Source: Amnibacterium setariae (GTDB lineage Bacteria > Actinomycetota > Actinomycetes > Actinomycetales > Microbacteriaceae). Taken from it: a DNA stretch of 64,000 nt. Location of the stretch: the NCBI RefSeq assembly GCF_003581425.1, contig NZ_QXTG01000001.1, positions 62,001 to 126,000 on the forward strand, read 5' to 3'. Shown piece by piece: positions 23,604-32,753 of the stretch (positions are counted from its first letter, which is position 1; each line of letters opens with the position of its first letter). A model generated the notes under the pieces. That model ran no database searches. It was not told the origin of the DNA and saw only the letters and a list, made by a program, of their open reading frames with translations. The position numbers and the translations under genes were made by a program.

Positions 23604-25961
23604 ATGGCATCGACGACGACGCAGCACCCGGCGGACGGCCACGACCTCATCCGGGTGCGCGGCGCCCGCGAGCACAACCTGCGGGGCGTCGACGTCGTGC
23701 TGCCGAAGCGCCGGCTGACGGTGTTCACCGGCGTCTCCGGCTCCGGCAAGAGCTCCCTCGTGTTCGGCACCATCGCCGCCGAGTCGCAGCGCCTGATCAA
23801 CGAGACCTACAGCGCGTTCGTCCAGACCTTCATGCCGTCGCTCGCCCGGCCGGAGGTCGACCTGCTCGACGGGCTGACCACCGCGATCATCGTCGACCAG
23901 CAGCGGATGGGCGCCGACGTCCGCTCGACGGTCGGCACGGCGACCGACGCGGACGCGATGCTGCGCATCCTCTTCAGCCGGCTCGGCAGCCCGCGCATCG
24001 GCTCGCCCCAGGCGTTCTCCTTCAACGTGCCCTCGGCGCGCGGCTCCGGCGTGCTCACGACGTCGGACGGCGCGACCACGAGCCGGACCTTCGAGGTGAC
24101 CGGCGGCATGTGCCCGCGGTGCGAGGGTCGCGGCACGGTGTCGGACATCGACCTCGCGCAGCTGTTCGACGAGACGCGCTCGCTCGCGGAGGGCGCGATC
24201 ACGATCCCCGGCTACACGGCGGACGGCTGGCAGGTGCGGGTCTTCGCGGAGTCCGGCTTCCTCGACGCGGCGAAGCCGATCCGCGACTACACCGACGCCG
24301 AGCGCCAGGACTTCCTGTACCGCGAGGCGACGAAGGTGCGGATCGGGAACATGAACCTCACCTACGAGGGCCTCGTGCCGAAGGTGCAGAAGTCGTTCCT
24401 CTCGAAGGACCGGGAGGGCCTGCAGCCGCACGTCCGCGCCTTCGTCGACCGCGTCGCGACCTTCACGCCCTGCCCGGACTGCGGCGGCACCCGCCGCTCC
24501 GCCGCCGCGCGCTCCTCCAGGATCGACGGGACGAGCATCGCGGACGCCTGCGCGATGCAGGTGAGCGACCTCGCGGGGTGGGTCCGCGGCCTCGACGCAC
24601 CGGCCGTCGCCCCGCTGCTCGCCTCGCTGCAGCAGCTGCTCGACTCCTTCGAGGAGATCGGGCTCGGGTACCTCTCGCTGGACCGGGCCTCCGGCACGCT
24701 CTCGGGCGGCGAGGCGCAGCGCGTCAAGATGATCCGCCACCTCGGCTCGTCCCTCACCGACGTCACCTACGTCTTCGACGAGCCGACGACCGGGCTGCAC
24801 CCGCACGACGTCCGCCGGATGAACGACCTGCTGCTGCGCCTCCGCGACAAGGGCAACACCGTGCTCGTCGTCGAGCACAAGCCGGAGACGATCGCCGTCG
24901 CCGACCACGTCGTCGACCTCGGCCCCGGCGCGGGCTCGGCCGGCGGGACCGTCTGCTACGAGGGCTCCGTCGAGGGCCTCCGCGCGAGCGGGACCGTCAC
25001 CGGGCGGCACCTCGACGACCGGGCGGCGCTCAAGGCCGCGGTGCGGACGCCGACCGGAGCGCTCGCCGTGCGGGGCGCGTCCGCGCACAACCTGCGCGAC
25101 GTGGACGTCGACGTGCCGCTCGGCGTGCTCGTCGTCGTCACCGGCGTGGCCGGCTCCGGCAAGAGCTCCCTGATCGGCGGCTCCGTGTCGTCACTGCCCG
25201 ACGTCGTGACGGTCGACCAGTCCCCGATCCGGGGCTCGCGACGCAGCAACCCCGCCACCTACACGGGCCTGCTCGATCCCGTGCGGCAGGCGTTCGCGAG
25301 GGCGAACGGCGTGAAGCCCGCGCTGTTCAGCGCGAACTCCGCGGGCGCGTGCCCGAGCTGCAACGGCGCCGGCGTCGTCTACACCGACCTCGGGATCATG
25401 GCGGGCGTCGCGACGCCGTGCGAGGTGTGCGGCGGGCGCCGGTTCGACGCCTCCGTGCTCGAGTACCGGCTCGGCGGCCGGGACATCAGCGAGGTGCTCG
25501 CCATGCCGGTGGCCGAGGCGGAGGCGTTCTTCCGCGAGACCGCGAGGGTGCCGGCCGCGCAGGCGGTGCTCGCGCGGCTCGTCGACGTCGGCCTCGGGTA
25601 CCTCACCATCGGTCAGCCCCTCACCACGCTCTCGGGCGGCGAGCGCCAGCGGCTCAAGCTCGCGACGCACCTCGGCGAGCGCGGTCGCGTGCTCGTGCTG
25701 GACGAGCCGACGACGGGCCTGCACCTCGCGGACGTCGCGCAGCTGCTCGCGCTGCTCGACCGGCTGGTCGACCGCGGCGACTCGGTCGTCGTCGTCGAGC
25801 ACCACCAGGCGGTGATGGCCCACGCGGACTGGATCATCGACCTCGGCCCGGGTGCGGGGCACGACGGCGGCCGGGTGGTCTTCGAGGGGACGCCGGCCGA
25901 TCTGGTCGCCGCCCGCTCGACGCTGACCGGGCAGCACCTCGCGGAGTACGTCGGCGCCTGA
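23604..25961 (+). CDS. Short UvrA-like ABC protein (UvrA2/DrrC type)
   Basis: 785 residues, against about 950 for housekeeping UvrA. There are two ABC modules: Walker [14 protein letters not shown] near 44 and [13 protein letters not shown] near 514, signatures [11 protein letters not shown] and [11 protein letters not shown], Walker [10 protein letters not shown] and LDEPTTGLH. The zinc-finger cysteines [24 protein letters not shown] and CEVCGGRR are intact. The shortening falls between the first Walker A and signature, where the UvrB-binding domain normally lies. Such proteins protect DNA against intercalating drugs. The ATG at 23604 follows a weak purine-rich stretch. Confidence 0.88.
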   Translation: MASTTTQHPADGHDLIRVRGAREHNLRGVDVVLPKRRLTVFTGVSGSGKSSLVFGTIAAESQRLINETYSAFVQTFMPSLARPEVDLLDGLTTAIIVDQQRMGADVRSTVGTATDADAMLRILFSRLGSPRIGSPQAFSFNVPSARGSGVLTTSDGATTSRTFEVTGGMCPRCEGRGTVSDIDLAQLFDETRSLAEGAITIPGYTADGWQVRVFAESGFLDAAKPIRDYTDAERQDFLYREATKVRIGNMNLTYEGLVPKVQKSFLSKDREGLQPHVRAFVDRVATFTPCPDCGGTRRSAAARSSRIDGTSIADACAMQVSDLAGWVRGLDAPAVAPLLASLQQLLDSFEEIGLGYLSLDRASGTLSGGEAQRVKMIRHLGSSLTDVTYVFDEPTTGLHPHDVRRMNDLLLRLRDKGNTVLVVEHKPETIAVADHVVDLGPGAGSAGGTVCYEGSVEGLRASGTVTGRHLDDRAALKAAVRTPTGALAVRGASAHNLRDVDVDVPLGVLVVVTGVAGSGKSSLIGGSVSSLPDVVTVDQSPIRGSRRSNPATYTGLLDPVRQAFARANGVKPALFSANSAGACPSCNGAGVVYTDLGIMAGVATPCEVCGGRRFDASVLEYRLGGRDISEVLAMPVAEAEAFFRETARVPAAQAVLARLVDVGLGYLTIGQPLTTLSGGERQRLKLATHLGERGRVLVLDEPTTGLHLADVAQLLALLDRLVDRGDSVVVVEHHQAVMAHADWIIDLGPGAGHDGGRVVFEGTPADLVAARSTLTGQHLAEYVGA

Positions 25962-25990
25962 GCACCGCTCGGAGCCTGCCCGGCCGGCTC

Positions 25991-26521
25991 TCAGGCGTGA
26001 CGGGCGTGGTGGGCGTGCACGACGGCGTGGCCGAGGCCGCGCGAGATCATCCAGCGGTTGACCGGCAGCGCGACCACGAAGGCGATCGCGAGCGACAGCG
26101 CGAGCGACGCCCAGAACAGCAGGTCGGCGAGCGTCGCGTCCATGGCGCCCGGGATCGCGGCGACCACCGTGTTGTCGACCACCTCCATGACCGCGATCGA
26201 CACGGTGTCCGCGGCGAGCGCGATGCGGAGCGCCTGCGCGAGCGGCACGCCCGCGACCACGACGCCGCGGGTCGTCAGGCCGTAGCCGAAGACGAACGCG
26301 AGCACGACCGACAGGACGATCACGGCCGGGTTCGGCAGGCCGAGCGCCGTGCCGATCACCATCCCGAGCACCTCCCCGATCGCGCAGCCCGTGAGGCAGT
26401 GCAGGGTCGCCTGGGCCGCCGCGCGCCAGGTGGTGCCGACGGGCCCGGCGCCCCGGGCCCCCGCGGCGTGCTCGAGGTGCCCTGCGTGGTCGACGTGCTG
26501 CTGGTGCCCTGCGTGGTCCAT
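25991..26521 (-). CDS. His-rich DUF4396 membrane protein
   Basis: 176 residues. The N-terminus is rich in His ([18 protein letters not shown]) and the C-terminus ends [12 protein letters not shown]. Between them are about four helices with the signature [19 protein letters not shown] near residues 38-56. DUF4396 proteins are often found with copper or heavy-metal genes. Both His tails and CsoR-like boxes upstream suggest copper or a similar metal. TATAAC lies six bases before the ATG at 26521, overlapped by the first box, so transcription is probably leaderless and metal-controlled. Confidence 0.8.
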   Translation of the reverse strand: MDHAGHQQHVDHAGHLEHAAGARGAGPVGTTWRAAAQATLHCLTGCAIGEVLGMVIGTALGLPNPAVIVLSVVLAFVFGYGLTTRGVVVAGVPLAQALRIALAADTVSIAVMEVVDNTVVAAIPGAMDATLADLLFWASLALSLAIAFVVALPVNRWMISRGLGHAVVHAHHARHA

Positions 26522-26528
26522 GGCTCCG

Positions 26529-26572
26529 TTATACCCCCCAGGGGTACCTGTGCACACCCCCCCTGGGGTACC
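26529..26572 (-). promoter_or_regulatory. Two CsoR-like operator boxes
   Basis: TATACCCCCCAGGGGTACC (26530-26548) and CACACCCCCCCTGGGGTACC (26553-26572) match the C-run/G-run form of operators bound by copper-responsive CsoR or related regulators. The first overlaps the -10 hexamer of the DUF4396 gene. No csoR gene is in the window. Confidence 0.6.
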
Positions 26573-26589
26573 CGGGTCACGCCTCCTGC

Positions 26590-27123
26590 TCACCTCGATC
26601 GGATGAAGTGGTCCGACGGCGCCTGCGGCCGCCCCGGCACGGGCTCCTCCGTCTCGGTCCAGCCGTCCGGCCCGAACGCCGCGTCGGCGACGCGCCGCCA
26701 GAACGCGCCGGCAACGGGGTTCGCGTGCTGGAAGGCGATCTCCCACGGGCCCGGGTGGCGGCCCAGCACCGCGAGCGCGACGGCGGCGCCGAGGCCGGTG
26801 CGCCGCAGCGGAGGCGCGATCCAGAACCCGGTGATCGTGCGGCGCTCCCCCTCCAGCCCGTCCACGAGCGCGAACCCGACGGGCGCCTGCTCTCCCGTGT
26901 TCGGGTGCGGCCGCCAGACGAGGTGCCCGACCGCGTCCGCGGAGGGGAACCGCTCGAGCGGCCTGGCCCCGTAGCGGCCGTCCGCGTACGGCAGCCCCTC
27001 GACCACAGGGGACAGGTCCTGCCGGAAGGCCTGCCACAGCCACGCCACCACGGTCCACTCGTCCGGGCCGACGGGCCGCAGCACCGCGCCGGCCGGCAGA
27101 AGGATCCGGTCGTCCTCGTCCAT
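26590..27123 (-). CDS. GNAT-family acetyltransferase-like protein
   Basis: 177 residues. The acetyl-CoA site is suggested by ITGFWIAPPLRRTGLGAAVALAVLGRH (about residues 97-123), matching the Q/RxxGxG/A motif, and by AFQHANPVAGAFWRRVA near the C-terminus. The substrate is unknown. Its ATG at 27123 is only 20 bases from the oppositely oriented alditol oxidase start, and the two genes share one -10 region. Confidence 0.75.
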   Translation of the reverse strand: MDEDDRILLPAGAVLRPVGPDEWTVVAWLWQAFRQDLSPVVEGLPYADGRYGARPLERFPSADAVGHLVWRPHPNTGEQAPVGFALVDGLEGERRTITGFWIAPPLRRTGLGAAVALAVLGRHPGPWEIAFQHANPVAGAFWRRVADAAFGPDGWTETEEPVPGRPQAPSDHFIRSR

Positions 27124-27131
27124 CGGCGGAC

Positions 27132-27138
27132 TACGGTA
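27132..27138. promoter_or_regulatory. Shared -10 hexamers for two divergent genes
   Basis: TACGGT (27132-27137) on the plus strand sits six bases before the GTG at 27144. On the minus strand TACCGT (27138-27133) sits nine bases before the ATG at 27123. The two hexamers are almost fully superimposed, so only one polymerase could open this site at a time. Confidence 0.5.
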
Positions 27139-27143
27139 CGGGC

Positions 27144-28370
27144 GTGGTCGACGTCGAACGCAACTGGGCCCGGAACCTCGTCTACAGCGCGCCGGTCGCC
27201 CACCCCGGCTCCGTCGAGGAGCTGCAGGAGACGGTCGCCGCCGCGACCCGCGTGCACGCGCTCGGCACCCGGCACTCGTTCACGCCCTGCGCCGACACGG
27301 ACGGCCTCCTCGTCGCCCTCGACCGCGTCGCGCCCGACCTCGTGGTGGACGCTGCGGCCTGGACGGCGACCGTCGGCTCCGCGATCCGGCTCGGCGACCT
27401 CGGCCGGCTGCTCGACGAGCAGGGCTGGGCGATCGCGAACCTGCCCTCCCTGCCGCACATCTCCCTCGGCGGCGCGGTCGCGACGGCGACCCACGGCTCC
27501 GGCGACGGGCTCGGCATGCTCGCGACGCTCGTCCGCGGGCTCGAGGTCGTGGGGCCCGGCGGCGCGGCGCGGCGGTACGAGGGAGGGGAGCTCGCCGGCG
27601 CGGTGCTGTCCTACGGCGCGCTCGGCGTCGTGACCCGGATCACCGTCGCCGTCGAGCCCGCGTTCGCGGTGCGGCAGGACGCGTTCGACGCGATGCCGTG
27701 GGCCGAGGCGGAGGCGCACCTCGACGAGGTCTTCGCCGCGGCCTACTCCGTGAGCCTCTTCACGAAGTACACCGGCGACGTGCGCGGCGCGCTCGTGAAG
27801 TCCCGCACCCGCGACGGCTGGGACGGCCCCTTCTTCGGCGCCGCCCCGAGCCCGCGCGACCCGGCCGACATCGGCGCGGCGACGAAGAACACCGAGGTCG
27901 GCACCTGGGGGCCGTCGTGGGACCGCCTCCCCCACTTCCGCCTCGCCGCGGTGCCGAGCGTCGGGGAGGAGCTGCAGAGCGAGTACTTCGTGCCCCGCGA
28001 GGCGGCGCGCGAGGCGCTGCGGTCGCTCCGCGGGATCGGCGCCGACATCGACCCCGCGCTGCACGTGACGGAGCTGCGCACCGTCGCGGCGGACGACCTG
28101 TGGCTCTCCGCCGCGGCGGGCGCGGACGTGCTGTCGATCGGGTTCACCTGGAAGGACGAGCCCGACCTGGTGCTCCCCCTGCTGCCCCGCATCGAGGAGC
28201 GCCTGCTGCCGCTCGGCGCCCGGCCGCACTGGGCGAAGCTCTTCGCCGTCCGCGGGGAGCGGCTGCGGACGCTGTACCCGCACTGGGACGACTTCCTCGC
28301 GCTGCGCCACGCGGCGGACCCGGAGCGGGTCTTCACCAACGCCTTCCTCGCCGAGGTCCTCGGCCCCTGA
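27144..28370 (+). CDS. FAD-dependent alditol/xylitol oxidase (AldO-like)
   Basis: 408 residues, close to the Streptomyces alditol oxidase length. It starts NWARNLVYSAP, typical of the family. The FAD site includes VHALGTRHSFTPCADTDG (about 32-49) and ISLGGAVATATHGSGDG (about 109-125), whose His is the covalent FAD attachment residue in this family. The C-terminus holds LPLGARPHWAKLF and NAFLAEVLG. It would oxidise sugar alcohols at C1 with oxygen, making H2O2. It precedes a Gfo/Idh/MocA oxidoreductase and faces an SMP-30 lactonase, so it fits a polyol oxidation route. Confidence 0.88.
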   Translation: MVDVERNWARNLVYSAPVAHPGSVEELQETVAAATRVHALGTRHSFTPCADTDGLLVALDRVAPDLVVDAAAWTATVGSAIRLGDLGRLLDEQGWAIANLPSLPHISLGGAVATATHGSGDGLGMLATLVRGLEVVGPGGAARRYEGGELAGAVLSYGALGVVTRITVAVEPAFAVRQDAFDAMPWAEAEAHLDEVFAAAYSVSLFTKYTGDVRGALVKSRTRDGWDGPFFGAAPSPRDPADIGAATKNTEVGTWGPSWDRLPHFRLAAVPSVGEELQSEYFVPREAAREALRSLRGIGADIDPALHVTELRTVAADDLWLSAAAGADVLSIGFTWKDEPDLVLPLLPRIEERLLPLGARPHWAKLFAVRGERLRTLYPHWDDFLALRHAADPERVFTNAFLAEVLGP

Positions 28371-28444
28371 GGTCCCGGGACCGCGCAGCGACCGGCGGCT
28401 AGGGTCGAGCGGGGCCGGACGAGCCGCCCCGGAAGAGGTCGACG

Positions 28445-29470
28445 ATGCCGTTCCCGCTGCCCGAACCCGAGCTCATCCCGATCGACTCGGTGCCGGCGCT
28501 GCGCTGGGGCGTGATCGGCACGGGCATCGCGGACCGGTTCGTCGGCGCGATCCACGCCCACACCGCGCAGCGCGCCGTGGCGGTCACCGCGCGCGACGCG
28601 GAGAAGACGGCCCGGTTCGCGCAGCAGCACGGGATCGCGGCGGTGCTGCCGTCCGTCGAGGCGCTCGTGTCCTCGCCCGACGTCGACGTCGTCTACGTCT
28701 CGACCCCGCACCCGCTGCACCGCGAGCAGGCGCTCGCCGCGATCGCGGCCGGCAAGCACGTGCTCGTCGAGAAGCCGATCGCGATGTCGGCCGAGGAGGC
28801 GGAGGAGATCCTCGCCGCCGGGCGCGAGGCGGGCGTGCTCGTGATGGAGGCGATGTGGACGCGCTACCTGCCGCAGTCCTCGATCCTCCGGCAGGTGGTC
28901 GCCGACGGCGTGCTCGGCGACCTGCGGACCGTCATCGCGGACTTCGGCTTCGTCGCGCCGGACGACCGGTCGCACCGCCTCTGGGCCCCCGAGCTGGGCG
29001 GCGGCGCCCTGCTCGACGCGGGCGTCTACCCGATCTCGTTCGCCTCGTCGGTGATCGGCCCGCTCGCCCTGACGTCCGCGGTCGGCACGACGGAGAACGG
29101 CGTCGACAGCAGCGCGACCCTCCTCGCCACCGGTCGCGACGACACCGCCGCCCTGCTGACCACCTCGCTCGTCGCCGCGCTGCCCGTGCAGGCGCAGGTC
29201 GTCGGCTCGGCCGGCCGGGCGCGCCTGCTGAGCCCCTTCTTCGGGCCGAGCGGGATCGTCGTCACGCGCGGCGGCTTCGACTCCGACGACACCGCCGAGT
29301 GGCGGGACGAGGCCTTCGACGTGCTGCACGACGGCCTCGGGTACCAGGCGACCGCCTTCGCCTCCTACGTCGCGGAGGGGCGCCTCGAGTCGCCGCTCCA
29401 CCCGCACGCGGAGGTCGTGCAGGTGATGCGGGTCATCGACGGCGCCCGCGCCGCGGTGCTCGCGGGCTGA
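28445..29470 (+). CDS. Gfo/Idh/MocA-family NAD(P)-dependent oxidoreductase
   Basis: 341 residues. The Rossmann start is LRWGVIGTGIADRFVGAI (about 19-36), and the family signature GKHVLVEKPIAMSAEEAEEI is near 103-122 with the conserved Lys. WAPELGGGALLDAGVYPI follows near 182-199. It should oxidise or reduce a sugar or inositol-type substrate. The ATG at 28445 is preceded by GAAGAGGTCGACG. It lies 74 bases after alditol oxidase on the same strand. Confidence 0.9.
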   Translation: MPFPLPEPELIPIDSVPALRWGVIGTGIADRFVGAIHAHTAQRAVAVTARDAEKTARFAQQHGIAAVLPSVEALVSSPDVDVVYVSTPHPLHREQALAAIAAGKHVLVEKPIAMSAEEAEEILAAGREAGVLVMEAMWTRYLPQSSILRQVVADGVLGDLRTVIADFGFVAPDDRSHRLWAPELGGGALLDAGVYPISFASSVIGPLALTSAVGTTENGVDSSATLLATGRDDTAALLTTSLVAALPVQAQVVGSAGRARLLSPFFGPSGIVVTRGGFDSDDTAEWRDEAFDVLHDGLGYQATAFASYVAEGRLESPLHPHAEVVQVMRVIDGARAAVLAG

Positions 29471-29480
29471 GCCCGGCCGG

Positions 29481-30341
29481 TCAGCCGGCCCAGCGGTACG
29501 GCACCGCGCCGGCGACGCCGGGCTCGAGCGCGAAGACCGAGCCCGCCTCGGCCTCGACCTCGCCCTCGGGCAGGCCGTCGCGCGACGTCGTGATGTAGAG
29601 GGTCGACCGGTCCGGGCCGCCGAACGTGCACGCCGTCACGTTGCGGCACGGCAGGTCGACCACCTCGGTCAGCCCGCCGTCCTGGTCGTACCGCCGCACG
29701 GCGGACCCGCCCCAGAGGGCGATCCACAGGCCGCCCTCGGCGTCGATCGCCATGCCGTCGGGGTGCCCGGCGCCCTCCTCGATCGTCGCGACGGTCGCCC
29801 GCTCGCCGAGCGCGCCGGCCACGGGGTCGAACGCGAAGCGGGAGACGCGGTCGGTCGGGGTGTCGTTGTAGAACGCCGTCGTGCCGTCCGCCGACCACTG
29901 GAGACCGTTCGAGATCGTCACGCCGGTGAGCACCGTGTGCACCGACCGGTCCGGGTCGAGCCGGTAGAGCGTGCCGGCCCCGGGCGTCGTGTCGTACGCC
30001 ATCGTGCCGACGTAGAGCCGCCCCTGCGGGTCGCAGCCGCCCTCGTTCATGCGGATCGCGGGATCGTCGAGGACGCGGACCTCCTCGTCCTGCGGCTCCA
30101 GGTCCTCACCGAGCATCCGGAACCCGCGCTCGACCGCGAGCACGAACCCGCCGGAGGCCCTTCGACGGACGACTGCGGCGATGCCGCCGTACTCGTGCCG
30201 GGTCGGCCGGAGGTCCTCGCCCAGCTCGACGACCGCGCCCTCCAGCATGTCGACGAGGAGCAGGCGCGCCCGCTCGTCGTCCCAGTACGGCCCCTCGCCG
30301 TGGAAGGCGACGGCGTCCGTCACCCGCTCGGCGCGGCTCAC
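29481..30341 (-). CDS. SMP-30/gluconolactonase-family lactonase
   Basis: 286 residues, the normal size of this six-bladed propeller family. Metal ligands and family motifs are visible: EGPYWDDE (about 16-23), RMNEGGCDPQGRLYVGTMA (about 96-114), ISNGLQWSADGTTAFYNDT (about 145-163) and GHPDGMAIDAEGGLWIALWGG (about 195-215). It hydrolyses sugar lactones, completing a dehydrogenase-lactonase step with the neighbouring oxidoreductases. The GTG at 30341 has CAGGAG seven bases upstream. It converges with the Gfo/Idh/MocA gene, leaving ten bases between stops. Confidence 0.9.
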   Translation of the reverse strand: MSRAERVTDAVAFHGEGPYWDDERARLLLVDMLEGAVVELGEDLRPTRHEYGGIAAVVRRRASGGFVLAVERGFRMLGEDLEPQDEEVRVLDDPAIRMNEGGCDPQGRLYVGTMAYDTTPGAGTLYRLDPDRSVHTVLTGVTISNGLQWSADGTTAFYNDTPTDRVSRFAFDPVAGALGERATVATIEEGAGHPDGMAIDAEGGLWIALWGGSAVRRYDQDGGLTEVVDLPCRNVTACTFGGPDRSTLYITTSRDGLPEGEVEAEAGSVFALEPGVAGAVPYRWAG

Positions 30342-30672
30342 CTCGATCTCCTGCTCATGCGGGACATCCTCCGCGCTCCGACGTGCACGTCGGCCGAGTC
30401 GCCGCCGGTCCGCGCCCTCAGCGCCGGTCGGACGGTCCCGCCCCGCCTCCCGGACCACCGCCGGCGCGGTGCCCCCGTCCGTCCTGCTGTCCCCCACCCG
30501 TGCTCCGACGGCGCATCCGTGCTCCGCGGCGGTGCACCCCCTCGCCTTCCCAGCACCGCCGTGCAGCACGCAGGTGTGCGCAAGGGGGTGTGCACTGCGC
30601 GCAACAGGAGGCAGACTCGCTGCACATCCGGCTCCGACCTGGCGGCCCCGGACCACTCCAGGAGGTGCGCCG
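30342..30672. other. 331-base divergent intergenic region, no gene seen
   Basis: It separates the lactonase gene (minus) from the small gene at 30673 (plus). I see no convincing coding sequence. It contains GTGCACCCCCT (about 30533-30543) facing AGGGGGTGTGCAC (about 30583-30595), an imperfect inverted repeat, and an AGGAGG for the right-hand gene. Promoters of both genes must lie here. Confidence 0.5.
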
Positions 30673-31158
30673 GTGGCGCAGCAGCACGGGTTCGGGTACG
30701 ACGCCGCGGTGCGTGCCGTCGAGGCGAGCGACCCTCGCTGGACGGGCGGCCCGGATCCGCAGTTCGACCGCCGGGCGCTGCTGCGGTTCGCGCACGCGCT
30801 GGCCTTCGCGGTCGAGGAGACGCCCCGCTGGATCGAGACGGTCGCCTATCCGGGGCTCGCGGACACGGCCGAGCTCGAGGTCCGCGTGCTGACCGCGTCG
30901 GTGCTCGCGGTGGTGACGACGCCCTGGTCCGCGGGCGGCGACGACCCGGAGCCGACCGTGAAGCTGCGCCCGCTCCGGCTCCTGAACGCGATCGAGGTCG
31001 ACGGCTTCGTCTACGACGGCGACGGCCTGCCCGCGGGCTGCACGATCACGCTGCTGTTCGAGGACGCGACGGGCGTGCGGCTGGGCGCCGCGGCGGGCGC
31101 CGATCGGACCGTGCTCGCGACGATGCTGCCGGCGCTGCGCGCTCTGCTCATCCGCTGA
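30673..31158 (+). CDS. Hypothetical protein, unknown family
   Basis: 161 residues, no signal peptide or membrane helix. It is acidic and contains a clear protein-like sequence with FDRRALLRFAHALAFAVEE and a C-terminal ATMLPALRALLIR. The GTG at 30673 is well supported by AGGAGG seven bases upstream. I recognise no domain. It precedes the DUF7882-like gene by 92 bases on the same strand. Confidence 0.6.
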   Translation: MAQQHGFGYDAAVRAVEASDPRWTGGPDPQFDRRALLRFAHALAFAVEETPRWIETVAYPGLADTAELEVRVLTASVLAVVTTPWSAGGDDPEPTVKLRPLRLLNAIEVDGFVYDGDGLPAGCTITLLFEDATGVRLGAAAGADRTVLATMLPALRALLIR

Positions 31159-31250
31159 GCAGCGCTCACCCTGGACGGGGTCTGCGGAATCCGCACAGGG
31201 TCTGCGCGGAACGGACCGCCGGGCATACCCTCGGCCGAGGAGGGCGCGAC

Positions 31251-31604
31251 ATGGGCACCTTGACGTACGTCGGTGCGACCGTCGAGTTCGACGACCGCAC
31301 CCTGACCCACCTGCAGGTCGTCATCATGCAGAAGTTCCGCCGCGGCGAGTCGTTCCCGATGTCCTGGGCGGACTCGCCGGCCATCGGTGACGGGCGGAGC
31401 GCGATGTGGCTCACGCCCACGACGCCGATCTTCTTCACGTTCGCCGGGTCGCGGGTGCCCGTGATCGACCAGGAGTGGATCGACCGCCTGTCCCGCTCCG
31501 CGGAGAGCCCCCGCGGGCTGATCGTGACCGACGTCGAAGGCGTGCTGGTCAAGGCGGTCGGCGCGAGCCGCCGGCCCGCTGCAGCGCACCGCGTCCTGAA
31601 CTGA
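31251..31604 (+). CDS. DUF7882-like small protein of Microbacteriaceae
   Basis: 117 residues beginning MGTLTYVGATVEFDDRTLTH, followed by LQVVIMQKFRRGESFPMSW and a C-terminal TPTTPIFFTFAGSR block. This pattern is common in Microbacteriaceae, where it is often mislabelled as an ATP-dependent DNA ligase; it has no ligase motif. Its function is unknown. The ATG at 31251 follows CGAGGAGGGCGCGAC. A short palindrome TGCGGA-A-TCCGCA lies at 31183-31195 in its upstream region. Confidence 0.75.
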   Translation: MGTLTYVGATVEFDDRTLTHLQVVIMQKFRRGESFPMSWADSPAIGDGRSAMWLTPTTPIFFTFAGSRVPVIDQEWIDRLSRSAESPRGLIVTDVEGVLVKAVGASRRPAAAHRVLN

Positions 31605-31618
31605 CGCGGTGCGGCGGC

Positions 31619-31656
31619 GTGCCCGGGCGGCGCCGTCGTCGGCGCCGCCCGGGCAC
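31619..31656. terminator. Bidirectional terminator hairpin
   Basis: GTGCCCGGGCGGCGCCG pairs with CGGCGCCGCCCGGGCAC around TCGT, between convergent genes. Confidence 0.75.
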
Positions 31657-31677
31657 GTGCGGGTCAGGACGTGTGGA

Positions 31678-32622
31678 TCAGGACTCCGAGGTGGAGGCGT
31701 TGACGGCGCCGTTGACGCCCTTCGGGAAGAACCCGCCCCTCGTCGCGGCCTTCGGGGTCAGGTAGACCACGTTCAGGACCTCGCCCGGGGTGCGGCTGTA
31801 GGCCACGCTGAAGCGGTTCGCCGGGACGATGTTCGCGTCCTTGCCGCCGTTCATCGTGATGTGCTGGTCGTCGTCGCGCTTGCCGTCGAGCGAGTCGCGC
31901 GCGTCGGAGATCGCGTTCGCCGCGCGCTGCGCCGGCTTGCCCATCTCGTAGAGCGACGAGCGGATCGTGGCGGCGTGGTACGCCTCCACCGCGAGGATGC
32001 CGGCGGCCGCCTCGAGGTAGGTCTTGTTCGTGATGAGCGGCGCGGCGCCCTTGTAGGCCGTGACGCCCACGTCCTCGAACACGAACGCGGCGAGCAGGAA
32101 GTTCGTCTCGTTCGCGTACGGGTCGAAGCCGCTGCCGAGGCCGGCGGCCTTCGCGGCGGCGCGGAAGGCGCCGTCGAGCGAGATCGCCGGGCGGGCGACC
32201 GCGGCGCTGCCGAGCGCGGAGCGGAGGAAGGCGACGTGGTTGTACTCGTCGCCCGCGATCTCCTTGGCGTAGGACGCGAGCCGCTTGCTCTTGAAGCGGA
32301 CCTTGCGGCCGCCGGTCACGCCGCCGCGCTCGCCCTTGCCGCCGGTGAGCTTCTCCGGCAGCCCGGTGCCGTAGACGGCCCGGTGGTAGAACTCGGCCTC
32401 GAGGTACTCGAGGTTCAGCGCGAAGTTGAGGACCGCACCGTCGCTCACGCCGTTCGAGGCGGCCGACTCGGTCGCGGCACTGGCCGCACCCGCCGGGCCG
32501 GCGACCATGGCGGCTGCCGCACCCGCGCCGGCGAGGCCGGTGAGGGTCAGCAGGCGGCGGCGGTCGACCGCCGTCTCGCTCGAGCGCGCGATCGCGCCGG
32601 CGATGAATTCCTTGTCGAACAT
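31678..32622 (-). CDS. Tat-exported ferritin-like domain protein (copy 2)
   Basis: 314 residues. The Tat signal is [20 protein letters not shown] (about 18-37). The mature part matches copy 1 at 18070-19050 throughout: [70 protein letters not shown]. The ferritin-like bundle may bind metals; the family is linked to desiccation or oxidative stress, but the role is not proven. The ATG at 32622 has GGAG seven bases upstream, and its position supports the TTG start chosen for copy 1. Confidence 0.85.
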   Translation of the reverse strand: MFDKEFIAGAIARSSETAVDRRRLLTLTGLAGAGAAAAMVAGPAGAASAATESAASNGVSDGAVLNFALNLEYLEAEFYHRAVYGTGLPEKLTGGKGERGGVTGGRKVRFKSKRLASYAKEIAGDEYNHVAFLRSALGSAAVARPAISLDGAFRAAAKAAGLGSGFDPYANETNFLLAAFVFEDVGVTAYKGAAPLITNKTYLEAAAGILAVEAYHAATIRSSLYEMGKPAQRAANAISDARDSLDGKRDDDQHITMNGGKDANIVPANRFSVAYSRTPGEVLNVVYLTPKAATRGGFFPKGVNGAVNASTSES

Positions 32623-32753
32623 CGAAGTTCTCCATCCGGATGCATCGGGCGACCCGTCGTCGCCGACCACCACGGATCCGGAGCACTGCCGCCGAGCGGT
32701 TGCCGCTCGGCCCGGATCCGTGCCCCGCGGGCCGGGATCCGCACGCGGCGCCG

